Positions 17,895 to 25,812 of a stretch of 44,195 nucleotides of DNA are shown piece by piece; the first letter of the stretch is position 1, and every line of letters begins with the position of its first letter. The position numbers were made by a program, and so were the translations under genes. This stretch comes from Microbacterium testaceum (lineage in GTDB: Bacteria > Actinomycetota > Actinomycetes > Actinomycetales > Microbacteriaceae). The notes beneath the pieces were generated by a model. It saw only the letters and a list, made by a program, of their open reading frames with translations. It was not told where the DNA came from and did no database searches. Where the stretch lies: assembly GCF_001476285.1 (NCBI RefSeq), contig NZ_LDRU01000071.1, positions 1-44,195 of the forward strand, given 5' to 3'.

Positions 17895-19192
17895 ACCGTT
17901 TCGTGCTGTCCTTCGAACTCATCGACAGTCCACTGCTCACGATCTGCGCGGTGATCGCGGGTCTGGGCGTGATCGCCGTGATCGCGTGGGCCCCGCGGCG
18001 GATCGTCCCGACGCTGCTCATCGGTGCCAGCGCGGGCATCCTCATGTACATCGTCGCCCACATCCTGGAGGCCAGGGGGCTCTTTCAGGGGCCGCTACCG
18101 GCCCACGCGGCCACCTGGGCCACGGGCGGGATCGTCGCCGTCGCCATCGGCGTCGTGGGGATCTGCCGCCGCCCGTGGGGTCGTCGGGTGGTGGGTGTCG
18201 TGACGGTGCTCGCCGGCCTCTTCGCGGCCGCGCTCGGCGTCAACACGTCGTACGGCGTCACGCACAATCTCGCGGCGATCCTGGGCGTGCAGGCTCTCGA
18301 CCCCGCGTCGCTGCCCGCACCCACCGCGACCGCGGGCGATCCGGCGACGCTGTACCAGAACTGGCAGCCTCCCGCGGGAATGCCCTCGAAGGGTTCGGTG
18401 AGCGCCCTGACGGGGGATGCCAAGATCCCGACGGGGCAGTACGCCGCGCGCGACGCCTCCCTCTACCTCCCGCCGGCGGCGCAGGTCGCGAACCCGCCCG
18501 CGCTCCCGCTCCTGGTGTTCATGATGGGGCAGCCTGGTTCCCCCGACCCGACCAACCTCGCCAAGGCGCTCGACGCGTTCGCCGCTCAGCACAACGGTCT
18601 CGCTCCCATCGCCGTGGTCGTCGACCAGCTGGGCGCCGCTGACAGAGACCCCGCCTGCGTCGACTCCGCGAAGTACGGCGCCGTGTCGACCTACATCAAC
18701 CAGCTCGTGCCGCAGTGGGCGGAGGCGAAGCTCAACATCGTCAAGGACCACCGGTACTGGACCATCGGCGGGTTCTCGAACGGTGGGTCGTGCGCCGCGG
18801 TGTACGGCGCGAAGTATCCCGAGGTGTGGGGCCAGATGCTCGACATCATGGGCAACGAGTTCCCGGGCTCCGAGCACGTCGACAAGACCGTGGCCGAGGT
18901 GTTCAACGGCGACGCGAACGCGTTCCAGGCGACGAAGCCGTCGGTCATCATGGCCGCGGCGCCCCCCGGCAGCTACACCGGCCACCTCGCGATCTTCACG
19001 TGGGGGAGCGAGGACACCACCTACGGCCCCGGGCAGAAGGCGAACTCCGAGGCCGCCCAGGCCGCGGGATTCACCGTCGTGACCTACGTCGTGCAGGGAG
19101 CGGGGCACACCGGGGAGGCACTGGATGCCAGCCTCACGTACTCCCTCCCCGTGCTGGCCCCGGTGCTCGGTCTGGCTCCGCCCGCGTCCTGA
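17891..19192 (+). CDS. Membrane-anchored alpha/beta-hydrolase esterase
   Basis: 433 residues. Three or four N-terminal helices (about 12-34, 40-58, 78-95, 100-120) are followed by an extracytoplasmic hydrolase domain of the putative-esterase (esterase D/antigen 85-like) type. The nucleophile is S296 in GGFSNGGSCAA; likely acid and base are the Asp in WGSEDTTYGPG and the His in GAGHTGEA. GTG 17891 overlaps the upstream stop (GTGA) and has GAGGGG 6 nt before it, so both proteins are made from one transcript. In Corynebacterium an aminoacyl-lipid synthase is, as I recall, paired with an esterase that removes the amino acid again; the same role here is inference. A bidirectional terminator follows. 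Confidence 0.85.
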   Translation: MNRFVLSFELIDSPLLTICAVIAGLGVIAVIAWAPRRIVPTLLIGASAGILMYIVAHILEARGLFQGPLPAHAATWATGGIVAVAIGVVGICRRPWGRRVVGVVTVLAGLFAAALGVNTSYGVTHNLAAILGVQALDPASLPAPTATAGDPATLYQNWQPPAGMPSKGSVSALTGDAKIPTGQYAARDASLYLPPAAQVANPPALPLLVFMMGQPGSPDPTNLAKALDAFAAQHNGLAPIAVVVDQLGAADRDPACVDSAKYGAVSTYINQLVPQWAEAKLNIVKDHRYWTIGGFSNGGSCAAVYGAKYPEVWGQMLDIMGNEFPGSEHVDKTVAEVFNGDANAFQATKPSVIMAAAPPGSYTGHLAIFTWGSEDTTYGPGQKANSEAAQAAGFTVVTYVVQGAGHTGEALDASLTYSLPVLAPVLGLAPPAS

Positions 19193-19303
19193 CGCGCCTG
19201 TGTCCTGACACGGCCGCGCGGCCGCGAGCGTGCTGACGTGCGCCGTATGCATGCGCCATCACCGTCGGGGCACACGGGGGCCAGATGGCGTGAGGGGCCC
19301 CAT

Positions 19304-19339
19304 GAGAAAAGGCCCGGTCTTTCGACCGGGCCTTTTCTC
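19304..19339. terminator. Bidirectional intrinsic terminator
   Basis: GAGAAAAGGCCCGGTC (19304-19319), loop TTTC, perfect 16-bp complement (19324-19339). The AAAA/TTTT runs give a U-tract on both strands, so it can end both the esterase transcript (+) and the kgd transcript (-). It is the only U-tract terminator I find in the window. Confidence 0.9.
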
Positions 19340-19349
19340 GTGGGGAGGA

Positions 19350-22300
19350 TCAGCGCTCGAGAGCCGCCTTCATGATCTCGGCGTGCTCGTTCGCGTGCAC
19401 CTTGGGCGAGCCGGTCGCCGTCGAGGCGGCGGCAGCGCGCGAGATGACGCGGATCGGGCGACCCAGCTTGTCGTCGACCTCGAGCGCGATGAAGGGCCAC
19501 GCACCCTGGTTCTCGGGCTCGTCCTGCACCCACACCAGTTCGGCGTTCGGGTACTGGTCGAGAGCGCGCGTGAGCTCTTCGATCGGCGCCGGGTAGTACT
19601 GCTCGAGCCGGACGAGGGCGATCTCGGGGTTCGGGTTCTTGTCGAGCTCGGCCCGCAGATCCCAGTGGATCTTTCCGGCGTGCAGCAGCACGCGCTTCAC
19701 GGCGCCGCCGTCGAGACCGCGGTCATCGTCGATCACCGGCTCGAAGCGACCCTCGAGGAAGTCCTCGACCGGGCTCGTCGCCCCGCGCAGGCGCAGCATG
19801 GCCTTCGGGGTGAAGACGATGAGCGGACGGCGCGGGCGCTGGTACGCCTGGCGACGGAGAAGGTGGAAGTACGACGCGGGGGTCGACGGGCGCGCGACGA
19901 TCATGTTGTCCTGCGCGCACATCTGCAGGTAGCGCTCGATGCGCGCCGACGAGTGGTCGGGGCCCTGGCCCTCGTAGCCGTGGGGGAGCAGCAGCACGAC
20001 GCTCGACTGCTGCGCCCACTTCTGGTCGGCCGACGAGATGAACTCGTCGATGACCGACTGGGCACCGTTCGCGAAGTCGCCGAACTGCGCCTCCCACAGG
20101 ACGAGCGCGTCGGAGCGCTCGACCGAGTAGCCGTACTCGAACGCCATCGCGGCGTACTCGCTCAGCAGCGAGTCGTAGACCCAGAATCGGCCCTGGTTCT
20201 CGCTGAGGTTCGCGAGCGGCAGCCACTCCTGGCCGTTCTTGCGGTCGTGCAGGACCGCGTGACGCTGCACGAACGTGCCGCGGCGCGAGTCCTGACCCGC
20301 GAGGCGGACGGGCGTTCCCTCCATGAGTACCGAGCCGAAGGCGAGGAGCTCACCGAAGGCCCAGTCGATGCCGCCGTTGCGGCTCATGTCGAAACGCTTC
20401 TCGAGCAGCTGCTGGAGCTTGTTGTGCACCGTGAAGCCGTCGGGCTTGTTCACGAAGGCGTCGCCGATGTGGTGCACGACCTCGCGCGACACCCCGGTCG
20501 TCTCGGGCGCGCCGGTCGGCACGTCGTCGGCGGCCTCGGTCGAGATGACGGGGTTCGTCCCGGTCTCGGCCTCGTGCGTGTCGGCGAAGGCGACTTCGAG
20601 ACGGTTCTGGAAGTCCTGCTTGGCCTGCTCGTACTCGTCTTCGGTGATGTCACCGCGGCCGACCAGCGACTCGGTGTACAGGCGACGGACGGAGCGCTTC
20701 GCCTCGATGAGGTTGGTCATCAGCGGCTGCGTCATCGAGGGGTCGTCGCCCTCGTTGTGACCGCGGCGGCGGTAGCAGACGAGGTCGATCACGACGTCGC
20801 GGTGGAACTCCTCGCGGTACATGAACGCGAGCTCCGCGGCGCGGACGACGGCCTCGGGGTCGTCGCCGTTCACGTGCAGGACGGGCGCCTGGATCGTCTT
20901 GGCGACGTCGGTGGCGTACACCGAGGTGCGGGCGTCGGTCGGCGTGGTGGTGAAGCCGACCTGGTTGTTCACCACGACGTGGATCGTGCCGCCCGTGCGG
21001 TAGCCGCGCAGCTGCGACATCTGCAGCGTCTCGACGACGACGCCCTGGCCCGCGAACGCGGCGTCGCCGTGCACGAGGATGGGCAGCCACGAGAACGTCC
21101 CGATGGGCTTGCGGTCCTGCTTGGCGCGGACGATGCCCTCGAGCACGCCGTCGACGGTCTCGAGGTGGGACGGGTTCGCGGCGAGGTACACGGGGAGCTC
21201 TTCGCCGTTGTCGCCGACGAAGGTGCCCTCGGTTCCGAGGTGGTACTTCACGTCGCCCGAGCCGCGCTTGCTGCCCACGGCGACGGCGCCCTCGAACTCG
21301 CGGAAGACCTGGCCGTACGTCTTGCCGCCGATGTTGGTCAGCACGTTGAGGCGACCGCGGTGGGCCATGCCGATCGCGGCGCCGTCGAGGCCCTTGGACG
21401 CGGCCCCCTGCAGGATCTGGTCGAGCAGCGGGATGAGCGACTCGCCGCCCTCGAGGCTGAACCGCTTCTGGCCGACGTACTTCGTCTGCAGGAAGGTCTC
21501 GAACGCCTCGGCCTGGTTCAGCTTCGACAGGATTCGCAGCTGCTCGTCGTGGCCGGGCTTGGTGTACTTGACCTCGACGTTGCTCTGGAACCAGGTGCGC
21601 TGCACGGGGTCTTGGATGTGCATGTACTCGACGCCGATGGTGCGGCAGTACGAGTCGCGCAGGACGCCCAGGATGTCGCGGAGCTTCGCCACGCGCCGGT
21701 TGCCGAGGCCCCCGGTCACGAACTCGCGGTCGAGGTCCCAGAACGTGAGTCCGTGCGACTCGATCTCGAGGTCGGGGTGGGTGCGCTGGACGTACTCGAG
21801 CGGGTCGATGTCGGCCATGAGGTGGCCGCGGACGCGGTAGGAGTTGATGAGCTCCTGCACGCGTGCGCTCTTGTCGATGCGCTCCGAGATGTCGACGTTG
21901 ATGTCGGCGGCCCAGTGGATCGGCGCGTACGGAATGCGCAGCGCCGCGAAGATGTCGTCGTAGAAGCCGCGCTGCCCGATGAGCAGCTCGTGCACCTTCT
22001 TGAGGAACTCGCCCGAGCCCGCACCCTGGATGACGCGGTGGTCGTAGGTGCTGGTGAGGGTGATCGTCTTGCCGATCGCGAACTCGTTGAGCGTCTTCTC
22101 GCTCGCGCCCTGGAACTCGGCCGGGTAGTCGAGAGCACCGGCGCCGATGATCGCGCCCTGGCCGCGCATGAGGCGGGGGACCGAGTGCACCGTGCCGATG
22201 CCGCCGGGGTTCGTCAGCGAGATCGTGGTGCCCTGGAAATCGGCCGGGGTGAGCTTGTTGTTGCGCGCACGGCGCACGAGGTCTTCGTACGAGGCGAGGA

Positions 22301-23027
22301 ACTCGCCGAACGTGAGGGTGTCGGCGCGCTTGATGCTCGGCACCAGGAGGGCGCGCGACCCGTCGGGCTTGGGCATGTCGATCGCGATGCCCAGGTTGAT
22401 GTGCGCGGGCGCCACGACCGAGGGCTTGCCGTCGATCTCGGCGTAGTAGACGTTCTGGCTCGGGAACTCCTTGAGCGCCTGGATCAGCGCCCACCCGATG
22501 AGGTGCGTGAAGCTCACCTTGCCGCCGCGCGTGCGCGACATGTGGTTGTTGATGACGATGCGGTTGTCGATCATCAGCTTCGCCGGGATCGTGCGGACGC
22601 TCGTCGCCGTGGGGACCGTCAGCGAGTCGTCCATGTTGGATGCCAGTGCCTTCGGCATCCCCTTCAGGACCGTCACGCGGTCTTCTTCGGTGCTCTCGGT
22701 CCCGGACGACGGCGCCGCGGCGGGCGCCTGCGCGGGGATCGGCTGGGGGGCCGCGGGCTTCGTCGTGGTGCGAGCCACGGGAGCCTGACCGACCACGGGA
22801 ATGGGGGCCGTCACGGGCTTCGGCTCGGCCGCGGGGGCCGAGGGAGGACTGCCGGCCGCGGCGGATCCGTCGACGACCGGGTGGTACGCCTCCAGAATCG
22901 GCCACCAGGCCTTGTCCACGGAGTGCTTGTCGACTTTGAACTGTTCGTAGAGTTCGTCTACGAGCCACTCGTTCGCGCCGAACTCGCCCTCGCTCGAAGT
23001 ACCGACGCCCGTCACCTGGCTCGACAC
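19350..23027 (-). CDS. kgd: Multifunctional 2-oxoglutarate dehydrogenase E1 / decarboxylase / succinyltransferase (Kgd, OdhA)
   Basis: 1225-residue actinobacterial TCA-cycle enzyme combining an E2-like acyltransferase domain and the thiamine-diphosphate E1 in one chain. The N-terminal helix is NEWLVDELYEQFKVDKHSVDKAWW, then a Pro/Ala linker (about 55-110). The acyltransferase domain (about 115-350) ends with DHRVIQGAGSGEFL, with the Gln typical of this family. The E1 part carries the ThDP-binding segments GDAAFAGQG (about 654) and NNQVGFTTTP and the C-terminal EPENQGAWPF. There is no lipoyl domain; the partner E2/E3 must come from elsewhere. In related bacteria the E1 is controlled by an FHA protein (OdhI/GarA). 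GTG 23027 start; a GCAGG lies about 10 nt upstream. Divergent from guaB1. Confidence 0.97.
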   Translation of the reverse strand: MSSQVTGVGTSSEGEFGANEWLVDELYEQFKVDKHSVDKAWWPILEAYHPVVDGSAAAGSPPSAPAAEPKPVTAPIPVVGQAPVARTTTKPAAPQPIPAQAPAAAPSSGTESTEEDRVTVLKGMPKALASNMDDSLTVPTATSVRTIPAKLMIDNRIVINNHMSRTRGGKVSFTHLIGWALIQALKEFPSQNVYYAEIDGKPSVVAPAHINLGIAIDMPKPDGSRALLVPSIKRADTLTFGEFLASYEDLVRRARNNKLTPADFQGTTISLTNPGGIGTVHSVPRLMRGQGAIIGAGALDYPAEFQGASEKTLNEFAIGKTITLTSTYDHRVIQGAGSGEFLKKVHELLIGQRGFYDDIFAALRIPYAPIHWAADINVDISERIDKSARVQELINSYRVRGHLMADIDPLEYVQRTHPDLEIESHGLTFWDLDREFVTGGLGNRRVAKLRDILGVLRDSYCRTIGVEYMHIQDPVQRTWFQSNVEVKYTKPGHDEQLRILSKLNQAEAFETFLQTKYVGQKRFSLEGGESLIPLLDQILQGAASKGLDGAAIGMAHRGRLNVLTNIGGKTYGQVFREFEGAVAVGSKRGSGDVKYHLGTEGTFVGDNGEELPVYLAANPSHLETVDGVLEGIVRAKQDRKPIGTFSWLPILVHGDAAFAGQGVVVETLQMSQLRGYRTGGTIHVVVNNQVGFTTTPTDARTSVYATDVAKTIQAPVLHVNGDDPEAVVRAAELAFMYREEFHRDVVIDLVCYRRRGHNEGDDPSMTQPLMTNLIEAKRSVRRLYTESLVGRGDITEDEYEQAKQDFQNRLEVAFADTHEAETGTNPVISTEAADDVPTGAPETTGVSREVVHHIGDAFVNKPDGFTVHNKLQQLLEKRFDMSRNGGIDWAFGELLAFGSVLMEGTPVRLAGQDSRRGTFVQRHAVLHDRKNGQEWLPLANLSENQGRFWVYDSLLSEYAAMAFEYGYSVERSDALVLWEAQFGDFANGAQSVIDEFISSADQKWAQQSSVVLLLPHGYEGQGPDHSSARIERYLQMCAQDNMIVARPSTPASYFHLLRRQAYQRPRRPLIVFTPKAMLRLRGATSPVEDFLEGRFEPVIDDDRGLDGGAVKRVLLHAGKIHWDLRAELDKNPNPEIALVRLEQYYPAPIEELTRALDQYPNAELVWVQDEPENQGAWPFIALEVDDKLGRPIRVISRAAAASTATGSPKVHANEHAEIMKAALER

Positions 23028-23055
23028 AGTCGATCGCCTGCTTTCCTCGATGAAG

Positions 23056-23068
23056 ATTCCTGTGGAAT
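23056..23068. promoter_or_regulatory. Palindrome in the kgd/guaB1 divergent region
   Basis: ATTCC-TGT-GGAAT, a perfect 5-bp dyad 29 bp upstream of the kgd start and about 100 bp upstream of guaB1. It could be an operator for kgd; no regulator can be named. Confidence 0.3.
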
Positions 23069-23166
23069 GCGCACGACGTCACCGTCACGCACTCTCTCAA
23101 CCCTAGCCGAGGAATCTGGACGGCTTCCGGGTCTTTACATTCCCCTGATGTGGTGAGGTGGATGCC

Positions 23167-24621
23167 ATGGAGTTCTCCGGTGCTCAGCCCGATGTCGATC
23201 TGACCTACTCGGACGTCTTCCTCGTCCCGCGGCATTCCGAGGTACGCAGCCGCCTGGACGTCGATCTCGCTCCGGGGGACGGGAGCGGGGCGACCCTGCC
23301 GCTCGTGTCGGCCAACATGAACTCGGTCACCGGGACGCGGCTGGCGGCGACGCTGGCGCGCCGGGGCGGGCTCGGCGTCCTGCCGCAGGACCTGCCGCTT
23401 CCCGAGCTCGTGGACGCGGTCGGCTGGGTCAAGGCGCAGCCCGTGGCGTGGGATGCTCCGCTCGTCCTCCCGCCCTCGGCCACGGTCGCCGACGCCCGTC
23501 TCGTGCTGCCGCCGGTGCCGGGGCGCGGGATCGTCGTGGCCGACACGCGTGACGACGGCGTCATCGGCGTCTCGGACTTCCGCGGCATCGTTCCCGCCCC
23601 GCGCCTGGCGACGGCGCTCCCGGATGCCACCCTCGGCGACATCGCCCGCACCGACGCGCCGCTGGTCGAGGTGACGCAGGTCGGCGACCCCCGCGAGGTG
23701 TTCGCGCTCGTGGGGGAGGCCGACATCGTCGCGGTGGTCGACGGCGACCGGATCGTCGGCACGCTCTCCGCGCGCAGCGCGCTGCGCGACTCGGTGTACC
23801 GCCCTGCCGTCGACGCCGAGGGGCGCCTGATCGTCGCCGCGGCCGTCGGCGTCAACGGCGACGTCGCGGCGAAAGCCCGCGCGCTCGCCGCGGCCGGGGT
23901 CGACGTGCTCGTCGTCGACACGGCGCACGGACACCAGGCGCAGATGCTGCGCGCGCTCCGCGAGGTCGCGGCGCTGGATCTCGGCATCCCGATCGCCGCG
24001 GGCAACGTCGTCACCGCCGAGGGCGTGCGCGACCTCACCGACGCCGGCGCGTCGATCCTCAAGGTCGGTGTCGGTCCGGGCGCGATGTGCACGACCCGCA
24101 TGATGACCGCCGTCGGTCGCCCGCAGTTCTCGGCCGTCCTCGAGACGGCCGAGGCGGCGCGCGGCGTCGGCGCGCACGTGTGGGCGGACGGCGGGGTGCG
24201 CTACCCCCGCGACGTCGCCCTCGCGCTCGCGGCGGGCGCGGCATCCGTGATGATCGGCTCGTGGTTCGCGGGGACGATCGAGTCCCCGGGGCGCCTGCGC
24301 ACCGACGAGGGCGGCCGCATCTACAAGGAATCGTGGGGCATGGCCTCGACGAAGGCCGTGCAGGGGCGCTTCGGCCGGCTCGACCCGTTCGAACGCGCCC
24401 GCAAAGAGCTCTTCGCCGAGGGCATCTCGTCGTCGCGCATCTACCTCGACCCGCAGCGTCCGGGGCTGGAAGACCTGCTCGACATGATCACCTCGGGCGT
24501 GCGCTCGTCGTTCACGTACGCGGGTGCGGCCACGGTGGCGGAGTTCCACGAGCGTGCGCGCGTCGGCCTCCAGTCGGCCGCCGGTTACGAAGAGGGTAAG
24601 GCGCTCCCCGTCAGCTGGTGA
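23167..24621 (+). CDS. guaB1: GuaB1-family IMP dehydrogenase-related protein (probable GMP reductase)
   Basis: 484-residue TIM-barrel enzyme with a pair of CBS domains inserted at about 95-215. The N-terminal DLTYSDVFLVPRHSEV and SANMNSVTGTRLAATLARRGGLGVLPQD are IMPDH/GMPR-like. The active-site loop is VGVGPGAMCTTRMMT with the catalytic Cys at 308. The nucleotide-binding part shows WADGGVRYPRDVALALAAGAASVMIGSWFAGT. In mycobacteria GuaB1 is a separate paralogue from the true IMP dehydrogenase GuaB2 and has been described as a GMP reductase, turning GMP into IMP. I follow that. ATG 23167 is preferred, as GAGGTGG lies just upstream; a GTG at 23158 is also in frame. It ends 6 nt before the end of the convergent GH76 gene. 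Confidence 0.92.
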   Translation: MEFSGAQPDVDLTYSDVFLVPRHSEVRSRLDVDLAPGDGSGATLPLVSANMNSVTGTRLAATLARRGGLGVLPQDLPLPELVDAVGWVKAQPVAWDAPLVLPPSATVADARLVLPPVPGRGIVVADTRDDGVIGVSDFRGIVPAPRLATALPDATLGDIARTDAPLVEVTQVGDPREVFALVGEADIVAVVDGDRIVGTLSARSALRDSVYRPAVDAEGRLIVAAAVGVNGDVAAKARALAAAGVDVLVVDTAHGHQAQMLRALREVAALDLGIPIAAGNVVTAEGVRDLTDAGASILKVGVGPGAMCTTRMMTAVGRPQFSAVLETAEAARGVGAHVWADGGVRYPRDVALALAAGAASVMIGSWFAGTIESPGRLRTDEGGRIYKESWGMASTKAVQGRFGRLDPFERARKELFAEGISSSRIYLDPQRPGLEDLLDMITSGVRSSFTYAGAATVAEFHERARVGLQSAAGYEEGKALPVSW

Positions 24622-24623
24622 CG

Positions 24624-24642
24624 TCCGTCAGCCGGTGACGGA
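24624..24642. terminator. Short hairpin between guaB1 and the GH76 gene
   Basis: TCCGTCA (24624-24630), 5-nt loop, TGACGGA (24636-24642). It spans the GH76 stop codon and follows guaB1 by 2 nt. Weak: 7 bp and no U-tract. Confidence 0.3.
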
Positions 24643-25656
24643 TGCCGCGACGTCGGCCTCGAGCGTGATCCACGCCCCGAGCTGCACCGAGAGGTCGAGG
24701 TCGTCGCCGTCGGCGCGTGCCGCCTGACGCGGATCTGCGGGGAACAGGTCGCCGCGACGGCCCTCCCACAGCGCCTCGGCGTTGACGCGCACCAGGCGTC
24801 GCGCGCTCTCGGCCACCGCGCGCTGCTCGTCGTCCGTGGGGCCGTCGGAGAACGACGCGGCCGCCTCGGCGAGGTAGCGGGCGAGGATGCCGGCGAAGAG
24901 ACCGCCGTCGCCACCCCCGGCCGCGGGGAAGAGGCCGTCGTCCGGGGCACACCAGCGCTCGACCGCATCGACGAGGCCCGCCGCGCGAGAGAGGTGCGCG
25001 TCGCGCGAATCGGCGTCGGGCGCCGTTTCCGCGAGCGCGAGAGCCGAGCCGATCGCCACCCCCTGGTTGTACGTCCACAGCTCGGGCCGGACGGCGCCGT
25101 GCTCGACGCCGTCGCGGACGAGTCCCGTCCCGGCGTCGTCGAGGGTCGCCGCGACCCACGCGTCGAGGTCGACCGCCACCCCGCGTCGCGCGGTCCACGC
25201 CAGGGCGATCGCCGCGGGGGAGTTGGCGGGCGCGTTGTACAGGCTGCTGCCCACCGCCCACGGCAGCGCCCCCACGGCGGGGTCGATCGCGTCGGCGAGT
25301 CGGCGGACGAGCCGCTCGATCCGCCGATCCCCGAGGTCGTAGCGTTGCAGTGCGAGGGTCATCCACGCAACGTCGTCGTAGAACGGCGTCGTCCAGCGAC
25401 CGAGCGTGCGGAGGGTGACGCCGCGGTGCAGCTCGCGCTGCAGCCGCGCCCGCCGCGGATCGGGGCGGTGCTCCTGCGCGTCGCTGAACGCGTGCAGGAG
25501 GTGCGCGTGCCACCAGTAGTGCCACGTGCGCGCCCCCGCGACCCCGGGCGCCGCAGCGTGCGCCCACGCCACCGGACCGAGGCGGTGGACGAAACGGCGG
25601 ACGACGGCGGCCTCGGCGGACATCGCGCGCGCCTGCGCCGGGGAGGTGGCATCCAT
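24628..25656 (-). CDS. Glycoside hydrolase family 76 protein (alpha-1,6-mannanase-like)
   Basis: 342-residue (alpha/alpha)6-barrel protein. The catalytic Asp pair of GH76 is visible at D94-D95 in TTPFYDDVAWMTLAL. Other family motifs are LWTYNQGVAIGSALAL, the N-terminal ARTWHYWWHAHLLHAF and NAEALWEGRRGDLFPADPR. GH76 enzymes cut alpha-1,6-mannan, which in actinobacteria can be lipomannan-type envelope glycans. There is no signal peptide, so this member seems cytosolic, which is unusual for a mannanase; a sugar-modifying role on an intracellular substrate is possible. ATG 25656 has CAGGAT 6 nt upstream (leaderless); GGAGGA abuts the start and is too close to act as a ribosome site. Confidence 0.88.
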   Translation of the reverse strand: MDATSPAQARAMSAEAAVVRRFVHRLGPVAWAHAAAPGVAGARTWHYWWHAHLLHAFSDAQEHRPDPRRARLQRELHRGVTLRTLGRWTTPFYDDVAWMTLALQRYDLGDRRIERLVRRLADAIDPAVGALPWAVGSSLYNAPANSPAAIALAWTARRGVAVDLDAWVAATLDDAGTGLVRDGVEHGAVRPELWTYNQGVAIGSALALAETAPDADSRDAHLSRAAGLVDAVERWCAPDDGLFPAAGGGDGGLFAGILARYLAEAAASFSDGPTDDEQRAVAESARRLVRVNAEALWEGRRGDLFPADPRQAARADGDDLDLSVQLGAWITLEADVAASVTG

Positions 25657-25662
25657 TCCTCC

Positions 25663-25668
25663 ATCCTG
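25663..25668 (-). promoter_or_regulatory. -10 box CAGGAT, leaderless start at 25656
   Basis: Minus-strand CAGGAT, 6 nt (GGAGGA), then ATG 25656. Confidence 0.4.
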
Positions 25669-25718
25669 CCCGCGGCACGGATCCGGTCGGACCGGCCGCG
25701 AGGGGCGTGGCGCTGCCC

Positions 25719-25724
25719 TAGAAT
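25719..25724 (+). promoter_or_regulatory. -10 box TAGAAT for the leader ORF / CNNM operon
   Basis: TAGAAT is followed by 10 nt and ATG 25735, so the 5' untranslated part would be 0-4 nt. No Shine-Dalgarno sequence precedes the ORF. Confidence 0.55.
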
Positions 25725-25734
25725 CGTCGGCACG

Positions 25735-25812
25735 ATGGACGACCCTCCCAGTTGTAGACCCAGGCCCCAACGACCCTCTCCCGCCGACCGCTCGAGCGGG
25801 GGTGATGCCTGA
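25735..25812 (+). CDS. Leader ORF, 25 codons, Asp/Pro/Arg-rich
   Basis: Begins MDDPPSCRPRPQRP; of 25 residues 6 are Pro, 4 Asp and 4 Arg, with acid and Pro residues at positions 2-5. It ends in TGA at 25810-25812, whose last base is the A of the CNNM start codon (TGATG), so the two are translationally coupled. A TAGAAT box sits 10 nt upstream and there is no ribosome site, so it should be translated from the very 5' end of the mRNA. No other gene occupies this stretch. The composition recalls enterobacterial MgtL, whose acid/Pro-rich start destabilises ribosomes when Mg2+ is low. That it is translated, and that it senses anything, is inference. Confidence 0.6.
   Translation: MDDPPSCRPRPQRPSPADRSSGGDA

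Noticed and set aside
20650..24549. 1299-codon minus-strand frame across kgd and guaB1
   Set aside because: Out-of-frame shadow; low-complexity Arg/His/Asp composition and it runs over two real genes on opposite strands.
25657..25811. Possible M-box (ykoK) Mg2+ riboswitch before the CNNM genes
   Set aside because: The untranslated part is only a few nt; the rest is the leader ORF, and no M-box core pairing is visible.
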